Shown here: piece after piece, positions 9,186-17,834 of the stretch
Numbering within the stretch: the stretch's first letter is position 1
How the letters are laid out: the number at the start of each line of letters is the position of its first letter
Origin: UBA10427 sp003500135
GTDB taxonomy: Bacteria > Bacteroidota > Bacteroidia > Cytophagales > Cyclobacteriaceae
Direction: 5' to 3'
NCBI GenBank assembly: GCA_963966275.1
Contig: CAWZYQ010000023.1
Coordinates: forward strand, 1 to 37,052
Length of the DNA stretch: 37,052 bases
Made by a program: the position numbers and the translations under genes
The notes under the pieces: generated by a model
Databases searched by the model: none
Told to the model about the DNA's origin: nothing
The model's input: only the letters and a program-made list of their open reading frames with translations

Positions 9186-9812
9186 ATGTTGAGATCATTA
9201 TATACGAAATTTTTTGTGATCATCCTGGCAGTAACCATGTTTGCCTGTGGGGCAGAAGACGACTACCCGGGGCTTGAATACGCACCAAATATGTACCACT
9301 CGGTACCTTATGAACCGCTTACTCAAATCACTAATGAAGAAGAGGGTAAATGGCTGAGCAACAGAGGTGATGACCTGGGAGAGTATTATAATTCGAACCC
9401 AAATAACCCACACAACATGAACATGAGGCTACCTGCTGAAAATACTGTCCGCAGAACGAAAGGTGGTTTCTTGCCTTATCGCGTGCATAAAGACAGCCTT
9501 GATTTTGCCGCTCGATATGTTACAAATCCTATGGACTCAACCGAGGCTTTGCTTGATGACGGAGAGGAGCTTTACATTACATTCTGTGCCGCATGTCATG
9601 GTGAAAACGGTGACGGACAGGGCCTTGTTGGCCAGCGCATAAAAGGAGTGCCTTCATATAAAGTGGGAAGGGTAAGTGAGGTTTCGGAAGGGCATATTTT
9701 TCATGTCATTACCCATGGAAAGGGCCGAATGGGTGCGCATGGTTCTCAGATTTCGCAGGAAGATCGTTGGAAGATCGTCGAATACGTTCAATTATTACAA
9801 AAACAGAATTAA
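9186..9812 (+). CDS. actE: Alternative complex III subunit ActE, monohaem cytochrome c lipoprotein
   Basis: A 208-residue exported cytochrome c. The signal sequence ends in a lipobox (MFAC, Cys21), so it is probably a lipoprotein anchored to the outer leaflet of the inner membrane. One CAACH haem site is at residues 134-138, followed by GENGDGQG, and Met182 in GKGRMGAHG is the likely axial ligand. In the known ACIII-oxidase supercomplex of Flavobacterium johnsoniae this subunit delivers electrons toward the CuA centre of the oxidase. Here the oxidase genes follow after actF, which fits the same role. Confidence 0.93.
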   Translation: MLRSLYTKFFVIILAVTMFACGAEDDYPGLEYAPNMYHSVPYEPLTQITNEEEGKWLSNRGDDLGEYYNSNPNNPHNMNMRLPAENTVRRTKGGFLPYRVHKDSLDFAARYVTNPMDSTEALLDDGEELYITFCAACHGENGDGQGLVGQRIKGVPSYKVGRVSEVSEGHIFHVITHGKGRMGAHGSQISQEDRWKIVEYVQLLQKQN

Positions 9813-9836
9813 CAAACAGCACATAAATAGTTCATT

Positions 9837-11099
9837 ATGTCGGATCAAAACTTTGTTTTTTCAGCTGCCGCAAAAAGAAAGACGCTACTTATCGGGGTAG
9901 CGGGTATAGTCGTGCTTATTGCAGGCATCATTGCACTAAATATGGGGCATCATGGCCACGGCGAAGGTGAAGCAGCTGGACATCATTTCCATTGGTTGTA
10001 CAGGGTGTTTACTAACCTCTGGATCAATAATGTATATTTTGCCGGTATTGGTGTGATCGGTGTGTTTTTCGTTGCCATCCAATATGCTGCACAGGCAGGA
10101 TGGTCAGCTTACATCAAGCGTATTCCCGAAGCATTTGGTTATTGGGTGCCCATTGCAGGCCTGCTTACTATTGTGTTGTTTTTTGTAATTAACTATGCAG
10201 CGCCGCACCACTGGCACTTGTTCCACTGGCTTGATTCATCGCTTTATGATCCTGACAGCGCCAACTACGATCCGATCATTGCAGGGAAAGAAGGCTATCT
10301 TAACCTGCCGTTCTACCTCGGGCGAACAGCCGTATATTTTATAGTATGGTCCTTCATGTTTTTCTTGATCAGAAGACAGTCAGTTACCGAGGATTTAAGC
10401 GGCGGCAATGAATATTGGTCGAGGTTAAGGGTGCTGTCCACCGTATTCATTATTATTTATGCAGTCACTTCTTCAACAGCTGCCTGGGATTGGGTAATGT
10501 CGATTGATACGCACTGGTTCAGTACCATGTTCGGCTGGTACAATTTCTCAAGCTGGTTCGTAGCAGGTGTGGCAGCGATTACTTTAGTAGTGATATTTTT
10601 ACATGATGCCGGATACCTACCGGAGCTAAACTACAGCCACCTCCACGATCTTGGAAAATTTGTTTTTGCTTTCAGTATTTTCTGGACATACATCTGGTTT
10701 TCCCAGTTCTTATTGATCTACTATGCCAATATCCCAGAGGAGTCCGTTTATTTCGTGGAAAGGCTGAAAAGCGACCAATATGCACCTATTTTTTACCTGA
10801 ATATTTTCCTAAACTTTATCTTTCCATTTTTGTTCCTTATGACAAGAGATGCCAAACGATTGAAAGTTTGGTTGAAAATTGCCTGTATTGTGGTGTTCAT
10901 AGGGCATTGGTTTGATTTTTACTTAATGATCACGCCGGGTTCACTACAACAAAACGGGGGAGTAGGTTTAATTGAATTGGGTACTTTTATGATTTTCTTG
11001 TCTGCATTTGTGTATGTTTTAGCATTGGGGTTGACTAAAGCATCACTAGTGGCCAAAAATCATCCGATGTTGGAAGAAAGTTTACATCATCATATATAA
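9837..11099 (+). CDS. actF: Alternative complex III subunit ActF, polytopic membrane protein
   Basis: A 420-residue membrane protein with about ten hydrophobic segments, a distant NrfD-like relative of ActC. It forms the second large integral subunit of alternative complex III. A histidine-rich stretch (MGHHGHGEGEAAGHHFHW, about residues 36-53) follows the first membrane segment. A further cluster, APHHWHLFHW, lies near residues 121-130. It is the last act gene, 29 nt before coxB, and the cluster order actABCDEF is canonical. Confidence 0.92.
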   Translation: MSDQNFVFSAAAKRKTLLIGVAGIVVLIAGIIALNMGHHGHGEGEAAGHHFHWLYRVFTNLWINNVYFAGIGVIGVFFVAIQYAAQAGWSAYIKRIPEAFGYWVPIAGLLTIVLFFVINYAAPHHWHLFHWLDSSLYDPDSANYDPIIAGKEGYLNLPFYLGRTAVYFIVWSFMFFLIRRQSVTEDLSGGNEYWSRLRVLSTVFIIIYAVTSSTAAWDWVMSIDTHWFSTMFGWYNFSSWFVAGVAAITLVVIFLHDAGYLPELNYSHLHDLGKFVFAFSIFWTYIWFSQFLLIYYANIPEESVYFVERLKSDQYAPIFYLNIFLNFIFPFLFLMTRDAKRLKVWLKIACIVVFIGHWFDFYLMITPGSLQQNGGVGLIELGTFMIFLSAFVYVLALGLTKASLVAKNHPMLEESLHHHI

Positions 11100-11128
11100 A
11101 AATTAGCGTAAGCGGTAATATTTGAAAT

Positions 11129-12163
11129 ATGTTAGGGTTTATTATTACAATTGGGGTTTTATTATTGGTGGTTATTACTTTAATGGTGTACCGGCTTCAC
11201 AGGTTGGTCACTGTCATGCGCGCCTCCGATAAGCAGGAAGTATCGCCGCAAAGCAACAAAATAAATGCTTTGTTGATGGTATTGTTTCTTGTTTTAAGCT
11301 TGGTTGCCACGATATGGTATTCGTACACAAGGTTTGACCAGTACAATTTACCGGTTGCTTCGGAACACGGAATGTTAACTGACAGGTTGTTCTGGATCAC
11401 AATGGCAATTACAGGTGTTGTATTTATCATCACTCAGGTTCTTCTGTTCTGGTTCTCATACCGATATCAATTTAAAAAAGAAAGAAAAGCGCTTTTCTAT
11501 CCGGAAAACAATAAGCTTGAGTTCTTGTGGACCATTGTTCCGGCGATAGCATTGACCTTTCTCGTATTGTATGGATTGATAGTCTGGAATAAGATCACTG
11601 CGCCGGCACCTGAAAATGCTGAAGTCATTGAGGTGATGGGATATCAATTTGCCTGGAAAGTCAGATATCCCGGTGAAGATGGCGTATTGGGAAAATATGA
11701 CTTCAGAAAAATTGATGTGGAGAATACATTCGGCATGGATTTTACCGATAAGTATGCACATGATGACTTTACCCCCCGGCAAATACACATTCCGAAAGGG
11801 GTTCCGGTAGAATTCAAAATAAGGGCCAGGGATGTGCTTCATAGTTTTTATCTTCCACACTTCCGGGTAAAACAGGATGCTGTGCCCGGTATGCAAACTC
11901 GTTTTTCTTTTGTGGCCAATAAAACCACAGAAGAAATGAGACAGGAAACAGGGAACCCGGACTTCAATTATGAGCTGGCCTGTGCCGAAATTTGTGGAAG
12001 AGGACACTTCTCGATGCGATACATACTGGTGGTAGATACACCGGAAGAATACGAGGCATGGAAAAAAGAACAACAACCATGGCTTGAGAAAAATCCTGAA
12101 TACCTGGCCAAGGTTGGTTTGGACAGCGAAGGAAAGCCATTAGCCAAATTAGGGGCAAAATAA
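11129..12163 (+). CDS. coxB: Cytochrome c oxidase subunit II (CuA subunit)
   Basis: Subunit II receives electrons at the binuclear CuA centre and passes them to subunit I. All CuA ligands are present: His238 (VLHSFYLP), Cys285, Glu287, Cys289, His293 and Met296 in LACAEICGRGHFSM. The 344-residue chain has four hydrophobic segments (about 2-20, 46-64, 87-109, 131-152), whereas the common form has two. The first two look like an extra N-terminal hairpin. There is no C-terminal cytochrome c domain, so this is not a caa3-type fused subunit. Electrons must come from a separate haem protein, presumably ActE. Confidence 0.95.
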   Translation: MLGFIITIGVLLLVVITLMVYRLHRLVTVMRASDKQEVSPQSNKINALLMVLFLVLSLVATIWYSYTRFDQYNLPVASEHGMLTDRLFWITMAITGVVFIITQVLLFWFSYRYQFKKERKALFYPENNKLEFLWTIVPAIALTFLVLYGLIVWNKITAPAPENAEVIEVMGYQFAWKVRYPGEDGVLGKYDFRKIDVENTFGMDFTDKYAHDDFTPRQIHIPKGVPVEFKIRARDVLHSFYLPHFRVKQDAVPGMQTRFSFVANKTTEEMRQETGNPDFNYELACAEICGRGHFSMRYILVVDTPEEYEAWKKEQQPWLEKNPEYLAKVGLDSEGKPLAKLGAK

Positions 12164-12195
12164 TACAGAGGTTTAGAGGTTTAATATAACAAGGG

Positions 12196-14064
12196 ATGTC
12201 AGAACAAGCACAAGCAAACATCGCGCAAGATGGGCATGATCACGATGCACATGATCACGAACATCACGACAATTTTATTACGAAATACATTTTCTCAACC
12301 GATCATAAAACAATTGCCAAGCAATACCTAATTTCAGGTATAATATGGGCTTTGATCGGTGGGGCGTTATCTACAATATTCAGATTGCAACTTGGTTTTC
12401 CCGAGGCCAGTCTTGAATGGTTAAGGCCATTGCTGGGAGGATGGATCACCAATACGGGTACTCTTGACCCTGAATTCTATCTGGCGCTGGTAACCATGCA
12501 CGGTACCATAATGGTATTCTTTGTGCTTACAGCTGGTTTAAGTGGAACATTCAGTAACTTCCTCATTCCATTGCAAATTGGCGCACGCGATATGGCGTCT
12601 GGTTTTATGAATATGCTTTCCTACTGGTTTTTCTTTATTGCCAGTGTGATCATGTTCGTTTCCCTGTTTCTGGAAACAGGCCCGGCAGGCGGTGGATGGG
12701 TAATTTACCCGCCTTTAAGCGCATTGCCTCAGGCGATTAGTGGTTCAGGTATGGGAATGACCTTATGGCTGATCGCGATGGTGTTCTTTATCGCTTCTAC
12801 TTTAATGGGAGGTATCAATTACATTGCCACGGTGATCAACATGAGGACAAAAGGAATGACCTTTTCCCGGCTTCCCCTTACCATTTGGGCCTTCTTTCTA
12901 ACTGCAATTATCGGATTATTATCATTCCCGGTACTTTTTGCAGCAGCCCTGTTATTGGTTTTTGACCGTAGCTTCGGTACAAGTTTCTACCTATCAGAAA
13001 TTTATATAGGAGGGGAGGCGCTGCCCAATGTTGGTGGTAGTCCGGTATTGTACCAACACTTATTCTGGTTTCTGGGACACCCCGAAGTATACATTGTATT
13101 ATTGCCTGCACTAGGTATAACATCTGAAATTATTGCCACTAACTCGCGTAAACCCATATTTGGCTATAAAGCAATGATCATCTCGATGCTGGGTATTACC
13201 ATACTTTCATTCATCGTATGGGCACACCATATGTTTGTGAGTGGAATGAACCCATTCCTGGGATCTATATTCATGCTTTTGACGCTGATAATCGCCATTC
13301 CATCGGCGGTTAAAGTGTTTAATTACCTGACAACATTGTGGAAAGGTAATATTAAATTTACCCCGGCAATGTTGTTTTCAATAGGCTTGGTATCCTTCTT
13401 TATTTCGGGAGGACTTACCGGGATTTTTCTCGGGAACTCTGCCATTGATATTCAACTGCACGACACCTACTTTGTTGTCGCACACTTTCACCTGGTAATG
13501 GGAAGTGCATCATTTTTTGGTTTGTTAGCAGGTGTATACCACTGGTTCCCGAAAATGTTTGGGAGAATGATGGACGCCAAGCTCGGCTATATACACTTCT
13601 GGTTAACCTTTGTCGGCGTTTACCTCATTTTCTTCCCAATGCATTATATAGGTATAGCGGGCTTTCCGAGAAGGTACTATTCTTTCACCAATTTCGATGC
13701 TTTCAGCGCCTTTGGTGATCTCAATGTTTTTGTAAGTATTGCGGCTATTGTAACCTTCTTCGCACAGTTCATATTCCTATTCAATTTCTTCTACAGCATG
13801 TTTCGGGGAAGAAAAGCAACTGCCAATCCATGGAAATCAAATACCCTGGAATGGACCACGCCACTCGTTCCCGGACATGGTAACTGGCCAGGCAAAATAC
13901 CTTATGTATACCGTTGGCCTTACGACTACAGTAAACCCGGCGCTGAGGATGACTTTATTCCTCAAAATGTGCCACATACGGAAACTGGGTCCTCTAACCT
14001 GCCGCATGAAAATGAACTGATAGAAGAAGAAAAAGCGCTTAAAGCCGAAGAGTCACAGGCATAA
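12196..14064 (+). CDS. coxA: Cytochrome c oxidase subunit I, A1-type haem-copper oxidase
   Basis: The catalytic subunit reduces oxygen to water at the haem a3-CuB site and pumps protons. Visible ligands are His102 and His432 for haem a, His430 for haem a3, and His295, His344 and His345 for CuB. The GHPEVY motif supplies Glu297 and the Tyr299 that cross-links to the CuB histidine, which marks a type A1 oxidase with D- and K-type proton routes. The 622-residue protein has twelve or so membrane segments. The N-terminus is unusually histidine- and aspartate-rich (DGHDHDAHDHEHHDN, residues 12-26), which could bind metal. The gene lies 32 nt after coxB and 4 nt before ctaA. Confidence 0.97.
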   Translation: MSEQAQANIAQDGHDHDAHDHEHHDNFITKYIFSTDHKTIAKQYLISGIIWALIGGALSTIFRLQLGFPEASLEWLRPLLGGWITNTGTLDPEFYLALVTMHGTIMVFFVLTAGLSGTFSNFLIPLQIGARDMASGFMNMLSYWFFFIASVIMFVSLFLETGPAGGGWVIYPPLSALPQAISGSGMGMTLWLIAMVFFIASTLMGGINYIATVINMRTKGMTFSRLPLTIWAFFLTAIIGLLSFPVLFAAALLLVFDRSFGTSFYLSEIYIGGEALPNVGGSPVLYQHLFWFLGHPEVYIVLLPALGITSEIIATNSRKPIFGYKAMIISMLGITILSFIVWAHHMFVSGMNPFLGSIFMLLTLIIAIPSAVKVFNYLTTLWKGNIKFTPAMLFSIGLVSFFISGGLTGIFLGNSAIDIQLHDTYFVVAHFHLVMGSASFFGLLAGVYHWFPKMFGRMMDAKLGYIHFWLTFVGVYLIFFPMHYIGIAGFPRRYYSFTNFDAFSAFGDLNVFVSIAAIVTFFAQFIFLFNFFYSMFRGRKATANPWKSNTLEWTTPLVPGHGNWPGKIPYVYRWPYDYSKPGAEDDFIPQNVPHTETGSSNLPHENELIEEEKALKAEESQA

Positions 14065-14068
14065 AAAT

Positions 14069-15139
14069 ATGTTGAAAAAAACAGGGAATAAACTCAGCCT
14101 TTTCCGAAGGTTGAGTTTATTTACTTTAATATCAGTTTACTTCTTAATACTCGTAGGAGGTATTGTGCGAAGCACTGGTTCCGGAATGGGTTGTCCGGAT
14201 TGGCCCAAGTGTTTCGGACAATATATTCCTCCAACCAGTGAGGCTGAGTTGCCTGCTGATTACAAAGCGTATTATTCAGAATACCGGCATCAAAAAAACG
14301 TCAGGTTCGCCGGATTATTGGCAAATATTGGTTTTGCCGATATAGGTGAAAAAATATTGGAGGATGAGTCCATCAGGGAAGAAGCTGATTTCAATGCCTA
14401 TAAAACCTGGACAGAATATATAAACAGGTTAATAGGCGCTTTAATTGGCTTGTTCATACTGGCTACTTTTGTAGCTTCTGTATTTTTTGTCAAAACCCAC
14501 CCAAAGCTTACGGTATATAGCGCGGTCTTACTGATTTCTGTTGGCTTTCAGGGTTGGTTGGGTTCAATAGTGGTTTCTACCAACTTATTGCCCTGGCTGA
14601 TCACCAGCCATATGCTGGTGGCGCTTGTTATTGTCGGTCTTCTGGTATATCTCTATTTCCTTTCCAGGAAATACGAGAATAAAATTATTGAAAAACCGGC
14701 CAAACAAAGTTATCGTTGGTTGATTGTGTTGTTAGTGACCCTTATGACTGTACAGATTGTATTTGGTACACGGGTAAGGGAAGCCATAGATGTAGTAGCC
14801 CAGCAGTTGGGCGGTGAAATGAGATCGGAATGGATAGAAGCGCTGGGTGTCTGGTTTTATATCCATAGATCGTTTTCGTTGATCATTATAATCGCTGCGG
14901 GAGCTTTGGTATATAGTCTCTGGAAAAAGGGGCACCTTACAAAAGGTTACCAAAATTTCACCGTAGTATTGACCGTAATACTTGTAGCTGAAGTGTTGCT
15001 TGGTGTGATCATGGCATATTTTGGTGTGCCGCCGTTTGCACAGCCACTACATTTATTGCTGAGTGCGCTCATACTGGGCGTTTTGATATATCAGCTTTTA
15101 ATTGTGAATTGGAATTATAAAAAATCAATAGTAGCGTAA
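14069..15139 (+). CDS. ctaA: Haem A synthase (COX15/CtaA family)
   Basis: This membrane enzyme oxidises the C8 methyl group of haem O to give haem A for subunit I. The 356-residue chain has the family's paired four-helix halves. Cys42 and Cys48 (GCPDWPKC) occupy the first extracytoplasmic loop. Three of the four usual haem-ligand histidines are in place: His181 (SHML), His266 (YIHRSF) and His328 (PLHLLL). The first, normally in an EYxHR motif, is Asn119 in EYINRLIG. About 60 extra residues separate the cysteine pair from this helix. It sits directly between coxA and ctaB with gaps of 4 and 3 nt, so the role is clear even with the odd residue. Confidence 0.92.
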   Translation: MLKKTGNKLSLFRRLSLFTLISVYFLILVGGIVRSTGSGMGCPDWPKCFGQYIPPTSEAELPADYKAYYSEYRHQKNVRFAGLLANIGFADIGEKILEDESIREEADFNAYKTWTEYINRLIGALIGLFILATFVASVFFVKTHPKLTVYSAVLLISVGFQGWLGSIVVSTNLLPWLITSHMLVALVIVGLLVYLYFLSRKYENKIIEKPAKQSYRWLIVLLVTLMTVQIVFGTRVREAIDVVAQQLGGEMRSEWIEALGVWFYIHRSFSLIIIIAAGALVYSLWKKGHLTKGYQNFTVVLTVILVAEVLLGVIMAYFGVPPFAQPLHLLLSALILGVLIYQLLIVNWNYKKSIVA

Positions 15140-15142
15140 CAG

Positions 15143-16042
15143 ATGTATTTAAGTTCATCATCATTATCAACATCTGAGTTTATTGTACTCAAACTGAGGG
15201 CCTACTTTGAACTCATCAAATTCAGGCTTTCCTTTCTGGTGGCGTTCTCGTCGGCCTTTGGTTACATACTGGCATCGAGCAGGGCATTTGACTGGACTAT
15301 CTTCATCATGCTCTGTTTTGGGGGCATTATGGTGAGTGGGGCTTCCATTACAATTAATCAGATCATTGAAAGGAACCTGGACAAGGTAATGAAGCGTACC
15401 CAGAACCGTCCGATCCCAACGGGAAGGGTAGGGGTGCAGGAGGCAATTACGTTTACCATTATGCTCATGACCGGTGGCATAGGGATTTTAATATTGTTCA
15501 CTAATCCACTTACGGTCATACTGGCCTTGTTAAGTATGGTTTTGTACAGCTTTGTATATACACCTTTAAAAAGGGTTGGGCCCATCGCGGTATTTGTGGG
15601 TGCAATACCCGGAGCATTACCACCACTTTTAGGATGGACCGCAGCCACAGGGCAGGTGTCTTATGAGGCCTTGATCATCTTTGGTATACAATTTATATGG
15701 CAGTTTCCTCATTTCTGGGCAATTGCCTGGCTGGCAGATGAGGATTACAAGAAGGCTGGATTCAAACTCCTGCCTGCGGGTGGTAAAAAGGACTTTAAAA
15801 CGGCCGTCAACATTATGATCTATACGTTGTTCCTATTGCCATTTGGTTTATTACCTGCGAAATTTGGAATAACCGGCATCAATTCAGCCATAATAGCTAC
15901 AGTTTGCGGAGCATTGTTTTTAGCGCAGACCTTTTCATTGATGCGTGATTATTCCAGAAAATCGGCATTGAAAATTATGTATGGTTCCTTTCTCTACCTA
16001 CCTATTGTACAGATCGCCTTTTTATTGGATAAAGTGAATTGA
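15143..16042 (+). CDS. ctaB: Protohaem IX farnesyltransferase (haem O synthase)
   Basis: A UbiA-family prenyltransferase that adds a farnesyl chain to haem B, making haem O, the substrate of CtaA. The active-site motif NQIIERNLDKVMKRTQNRP is at residues 72-90, with Asn72, Glu76, Asp80 and Arg85 in the expected positions. The second conserved loop is DEDYKKAGFKLLP. The 299-residue length and roughly nine membrane segments are typical. The stop codon is one base before the next start codon. Confidence 0.95.
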   Translation: MYLSSSSLSTSEFIVLKLRAYFELIKFRLSFLVAFSSAFGYILASSRAFDWTIFIMLCFGGIMVSGASITINQIIERNLDKVMKRTQNRPIPTGRVGVQEAITFTIMLMTGGIGILILFTNPLTVILALLSMVLYSFVYTPLKRVGPIAVFVGAIPGALPPLLGWTAATGQVSYEALIIFGIQFIWQFPHFWAIAWLADEDYKKAGFKLLPAGGKKDFKTAVNIMIYTLFLLPFGLLPAKFGITGINSAIIATVCGALFLAQTFSLMRDYSRKSALKIMYGSFLYLPIVQIAFLLDKVN

Positions 16043-16043
16043 T

Positions 16044-16625
16044 ATGAATGCAGAAGAAATAAAAATGGACAGACCGAAGCAAATTTTGTCAATGCATCCT
16101 CAAAAATTTGCATTGTGGCTTTTTATTGTTTCTGTTATGATGATGTTCGCGGCACTGACAAGTGCGTACATTGTAAAACAGGCAGACAATAACTGGTTGC
16201 TTTTTGATATGCCGGATGCTTTTGTTTATACCTCAATTGTAATTGTATTGAGCAGTGTTACGATGCATTGGGCGTATTTGTCAGCTAAGAAAGATAATAT
16301 TCCTCAAGCCAAGGCTGCTGTTTTGTCCACATTTGTATTGGGCATCATTTTTCTAATCGGACAATACCAGAGCTGGTCAGAATTGGTTGAAATGGATGTC
16401 TATTTCGTAGGCAACCCCGCAGGTTCGTTCATATATGTATTGACCGGATTGCACGGTCTTCACCTGATCAGCGCACTAATTTTCTTGTTTATTGTATTTA
16501 TAGCAGTATTTAGATATAAAGTACATTCAAAGAGGTTGAACCGCATCGAAATGTGTACCACTTACTGGCATTTTTTAGGCGGTCTTTGGTTGTATTTGTA
16601 TTTCTTTTTATTATTGAACTCTTAA
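16044..16625 (+). CDS. Cytochrome c oxidase subunit III, first copy (five-helix form)
   Basis: A 193-residue haem-copper oxidase subunit III with five membrane segments. It carries the signature GLHGLHLISAL near residues 136-146 and the final helix TYWHFLGGLWLYLYFFLL. Subunit III stabilises subunit I and assists proton uptake. It follows ctaB after one base and precedes a second, longer subunit III gene by 24 nt. The two share the family fold but differ in sequence, so they are not a recent duplication. Which one matches the canonical CoxC cannot be settled from sequence alone. Confidence 0.9.
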   Translation: MNAEEIKMDRPKQILSMHPQKFALWLFIVSVMMMFAALTSAYIVKQADNNWLLFDMPDAFVYTSIVIVLSSVTMHWAYLSAKKDNIPQAKAAVLSTFVLGIIFLIGQYQSWSELVEMDVYFVGNPAGSFIYVLTGLHGLHLISALIFLFIVFIAVFRYKVHSKRLNRIEMCTTYWHFLGGLWLYLYFFLLLNS

Positions 16626-16649
16626 TTAACCAAGTAAATCATTAAATCA

Positions 16650-17414
16650 ATGGCAGCAACAGCTACTGCAACAGAGGAAACCGGAAAAAGCTTATGGCAA
16701 GGAGGTGTGTCCCCACTAAAGGCGAGTTATGGAAAACTAATGATGTGGTTTTTCCTTCTTTCCGATGCCTTCACCTTTTCCGGGTTACTAATAGCTTATG
16801 GATATATCAGGTTCAGTTTTCCGGCCTATTCCGGTGATCCCGGCGCTTTTGTCCCCTCACAGGAATACTGGCCCATCCCGGAAATGGTATTTGACGCTTT
16901 TCCATTCCTTCATGGCATACACCTACCACTCGCCTTTGTAGGCCTTATGACCTTCATTTTGATCTTGAGTAGTGTTACCATGGTACTGGCTGTGGAAGCC
17001 GGGCATCGCATGGATAAAAAAGATGTGGAAAAATGGATGATGTGGACGATTCTCGGAGGGATTACTTTCCTTGGGTGTCAGGCCTGGGAATGGTCACACT
17101 TCATTTCCGGTTCGGGAAAAGTAGGTTGGGGTATTGACCTTACAGGCAATGGCGTTATTGATTTTGTTGGCGCCAACCTGGCCATGAACGAATACGGGCC
17201 TCAGGTTTTTGCCGATTTATTCTTCTTCATCACCGGGTTTCATGGAACACACGTACTAAGTGGTGTGATACTTAATGTGATCATCTTTTATCAGGTGGCT
17301 ACCGGGGTAATGGAGCGCAGAGGCCATTATGAGATGATTGAGAAAGTAGGTCTTTACTGGCACTTCGTAGACCTTGTATGGGTATTTGTATTTACATTCT
17401 TTTACCTTATTTGA
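16650..17414 (+). CDS. coxC: Cytochrome c oxidase subunit III, second copy
   Basis: A 254-residue subunit III family protein with five clear membrane segments. It has HGIHLPLAFVGL in the second helix, GFHGTHVLSGVIL in the fourth and YWHFVDLVWVFVF in the last, the strongest subunit III signatures. A loop of about 45 residues (SFPAYSGDPGAFVPS and after) lies between the first and second helices. This copy is closer to textbook subunit III than its shorter neighbour. It lies 24 nt after the first copy and 18 nt before the subunit IV gene. Confidence 0.92.
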   Translation: MAATATATEETGKSLWQGGVSPLKASYGKLMMWFFLLSDAFTFSGLLIAYGYIRFSFPAYSGDPGAFVPSQEYWPIPEMVFDAFPFLHGIHLPLAFVGLMTFILILSSVTMVLAVEAGHRMDKKDVEKWMMWTILGGITFLGCQAWEWSHFISGSGKVGWGIDLTGNGVIDFVGANLAMNEYGPQVFADLFFFITGFHGTHVLSGVILNVIIFYQVATGVMERRGHYEMIEKVGLYWHFVDLVWVFVFTFFYLI

Positions 17415-17432
17415 TCTAAAGAACAAAAAATT

Positions 17433-17744
17433 ATGTCTGGAATAGTTGAAACTCATGTAACCCCCGCACCGAAAGATAAGTCGAAAGTTAAAAAACTGTG
17501 GCAGATCGCAGCGATATTGGCGATTGTGACCGCTATAGAATTCGTATTTGCTATCACGCTGCCAAAAGGGGTGTTATTGTATACCATATTCATTACGCTT
17601 ACGCTCGTCAAAGCTTTTTACATCGTATCTGAGTTCATGCACCTCAAATATGAAGTGAAGGTTTTGATCTGGTCCATAATGATCCCGTTGATTTTTGTAG
17701 TTTGGCTGATTATTGCTTTGATCTACGAAGGAGGAAACTTATAA
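17433..17744 (+). CDS. coxD: Cytochrome c oxidase subunit IV (prokaryotic COX4 type)
   Basis: A 103-residue protein with three membrane segments (about 25-42, 46-66 and 75-97) and the short FMHLKYE motif between the second and third. This is the layout of the small bacterial subunit IV, which packs against the oxidase core. It is the last gene of the thirteen-gene operon and is followed 23 nt later by a strong terminator. Confidence 0.9.
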   Translation: MSGIVETHVTPAPKDKSKVKKLWQIAAILAIVTAIEFVFAITLPKGVLLYTIFITLTLVKAFYIVSEFMHLKYEVKVLIWSIMIPLIFVVWLIIALIYEGGNL

Positions 17745-17767
17745 CCCGTATTGATAAGATTTCAATC

Positions 17768-17804
17768 AACAGGTTAATACATCACGTGTTAACCTGTTTT
17801 TTTT
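17768..17804 (+). terminator. Rho-independent terminator of the ACIII-oxidase operon
   Basis: A perfect 10-bp stem, AACAGGTTAA at 17768-17777 and TTAACCTGTT at 17789-17798, with an 11-nt loop, is followed by eight T residues. It separates the oxidase structural genes from the SCO-like gene that starts 30 nt later. Confidence 0.9.
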
Positions 17805-17834
17805 ATGGTATCTTATCACAATTATTGAACGATC

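Noticed and set aside
11456..12076. A 206-codon minus-strand frame inside coxB
   Set aside because: It lies wholly antisense to the CuA domain and has no start context or family resemblance.
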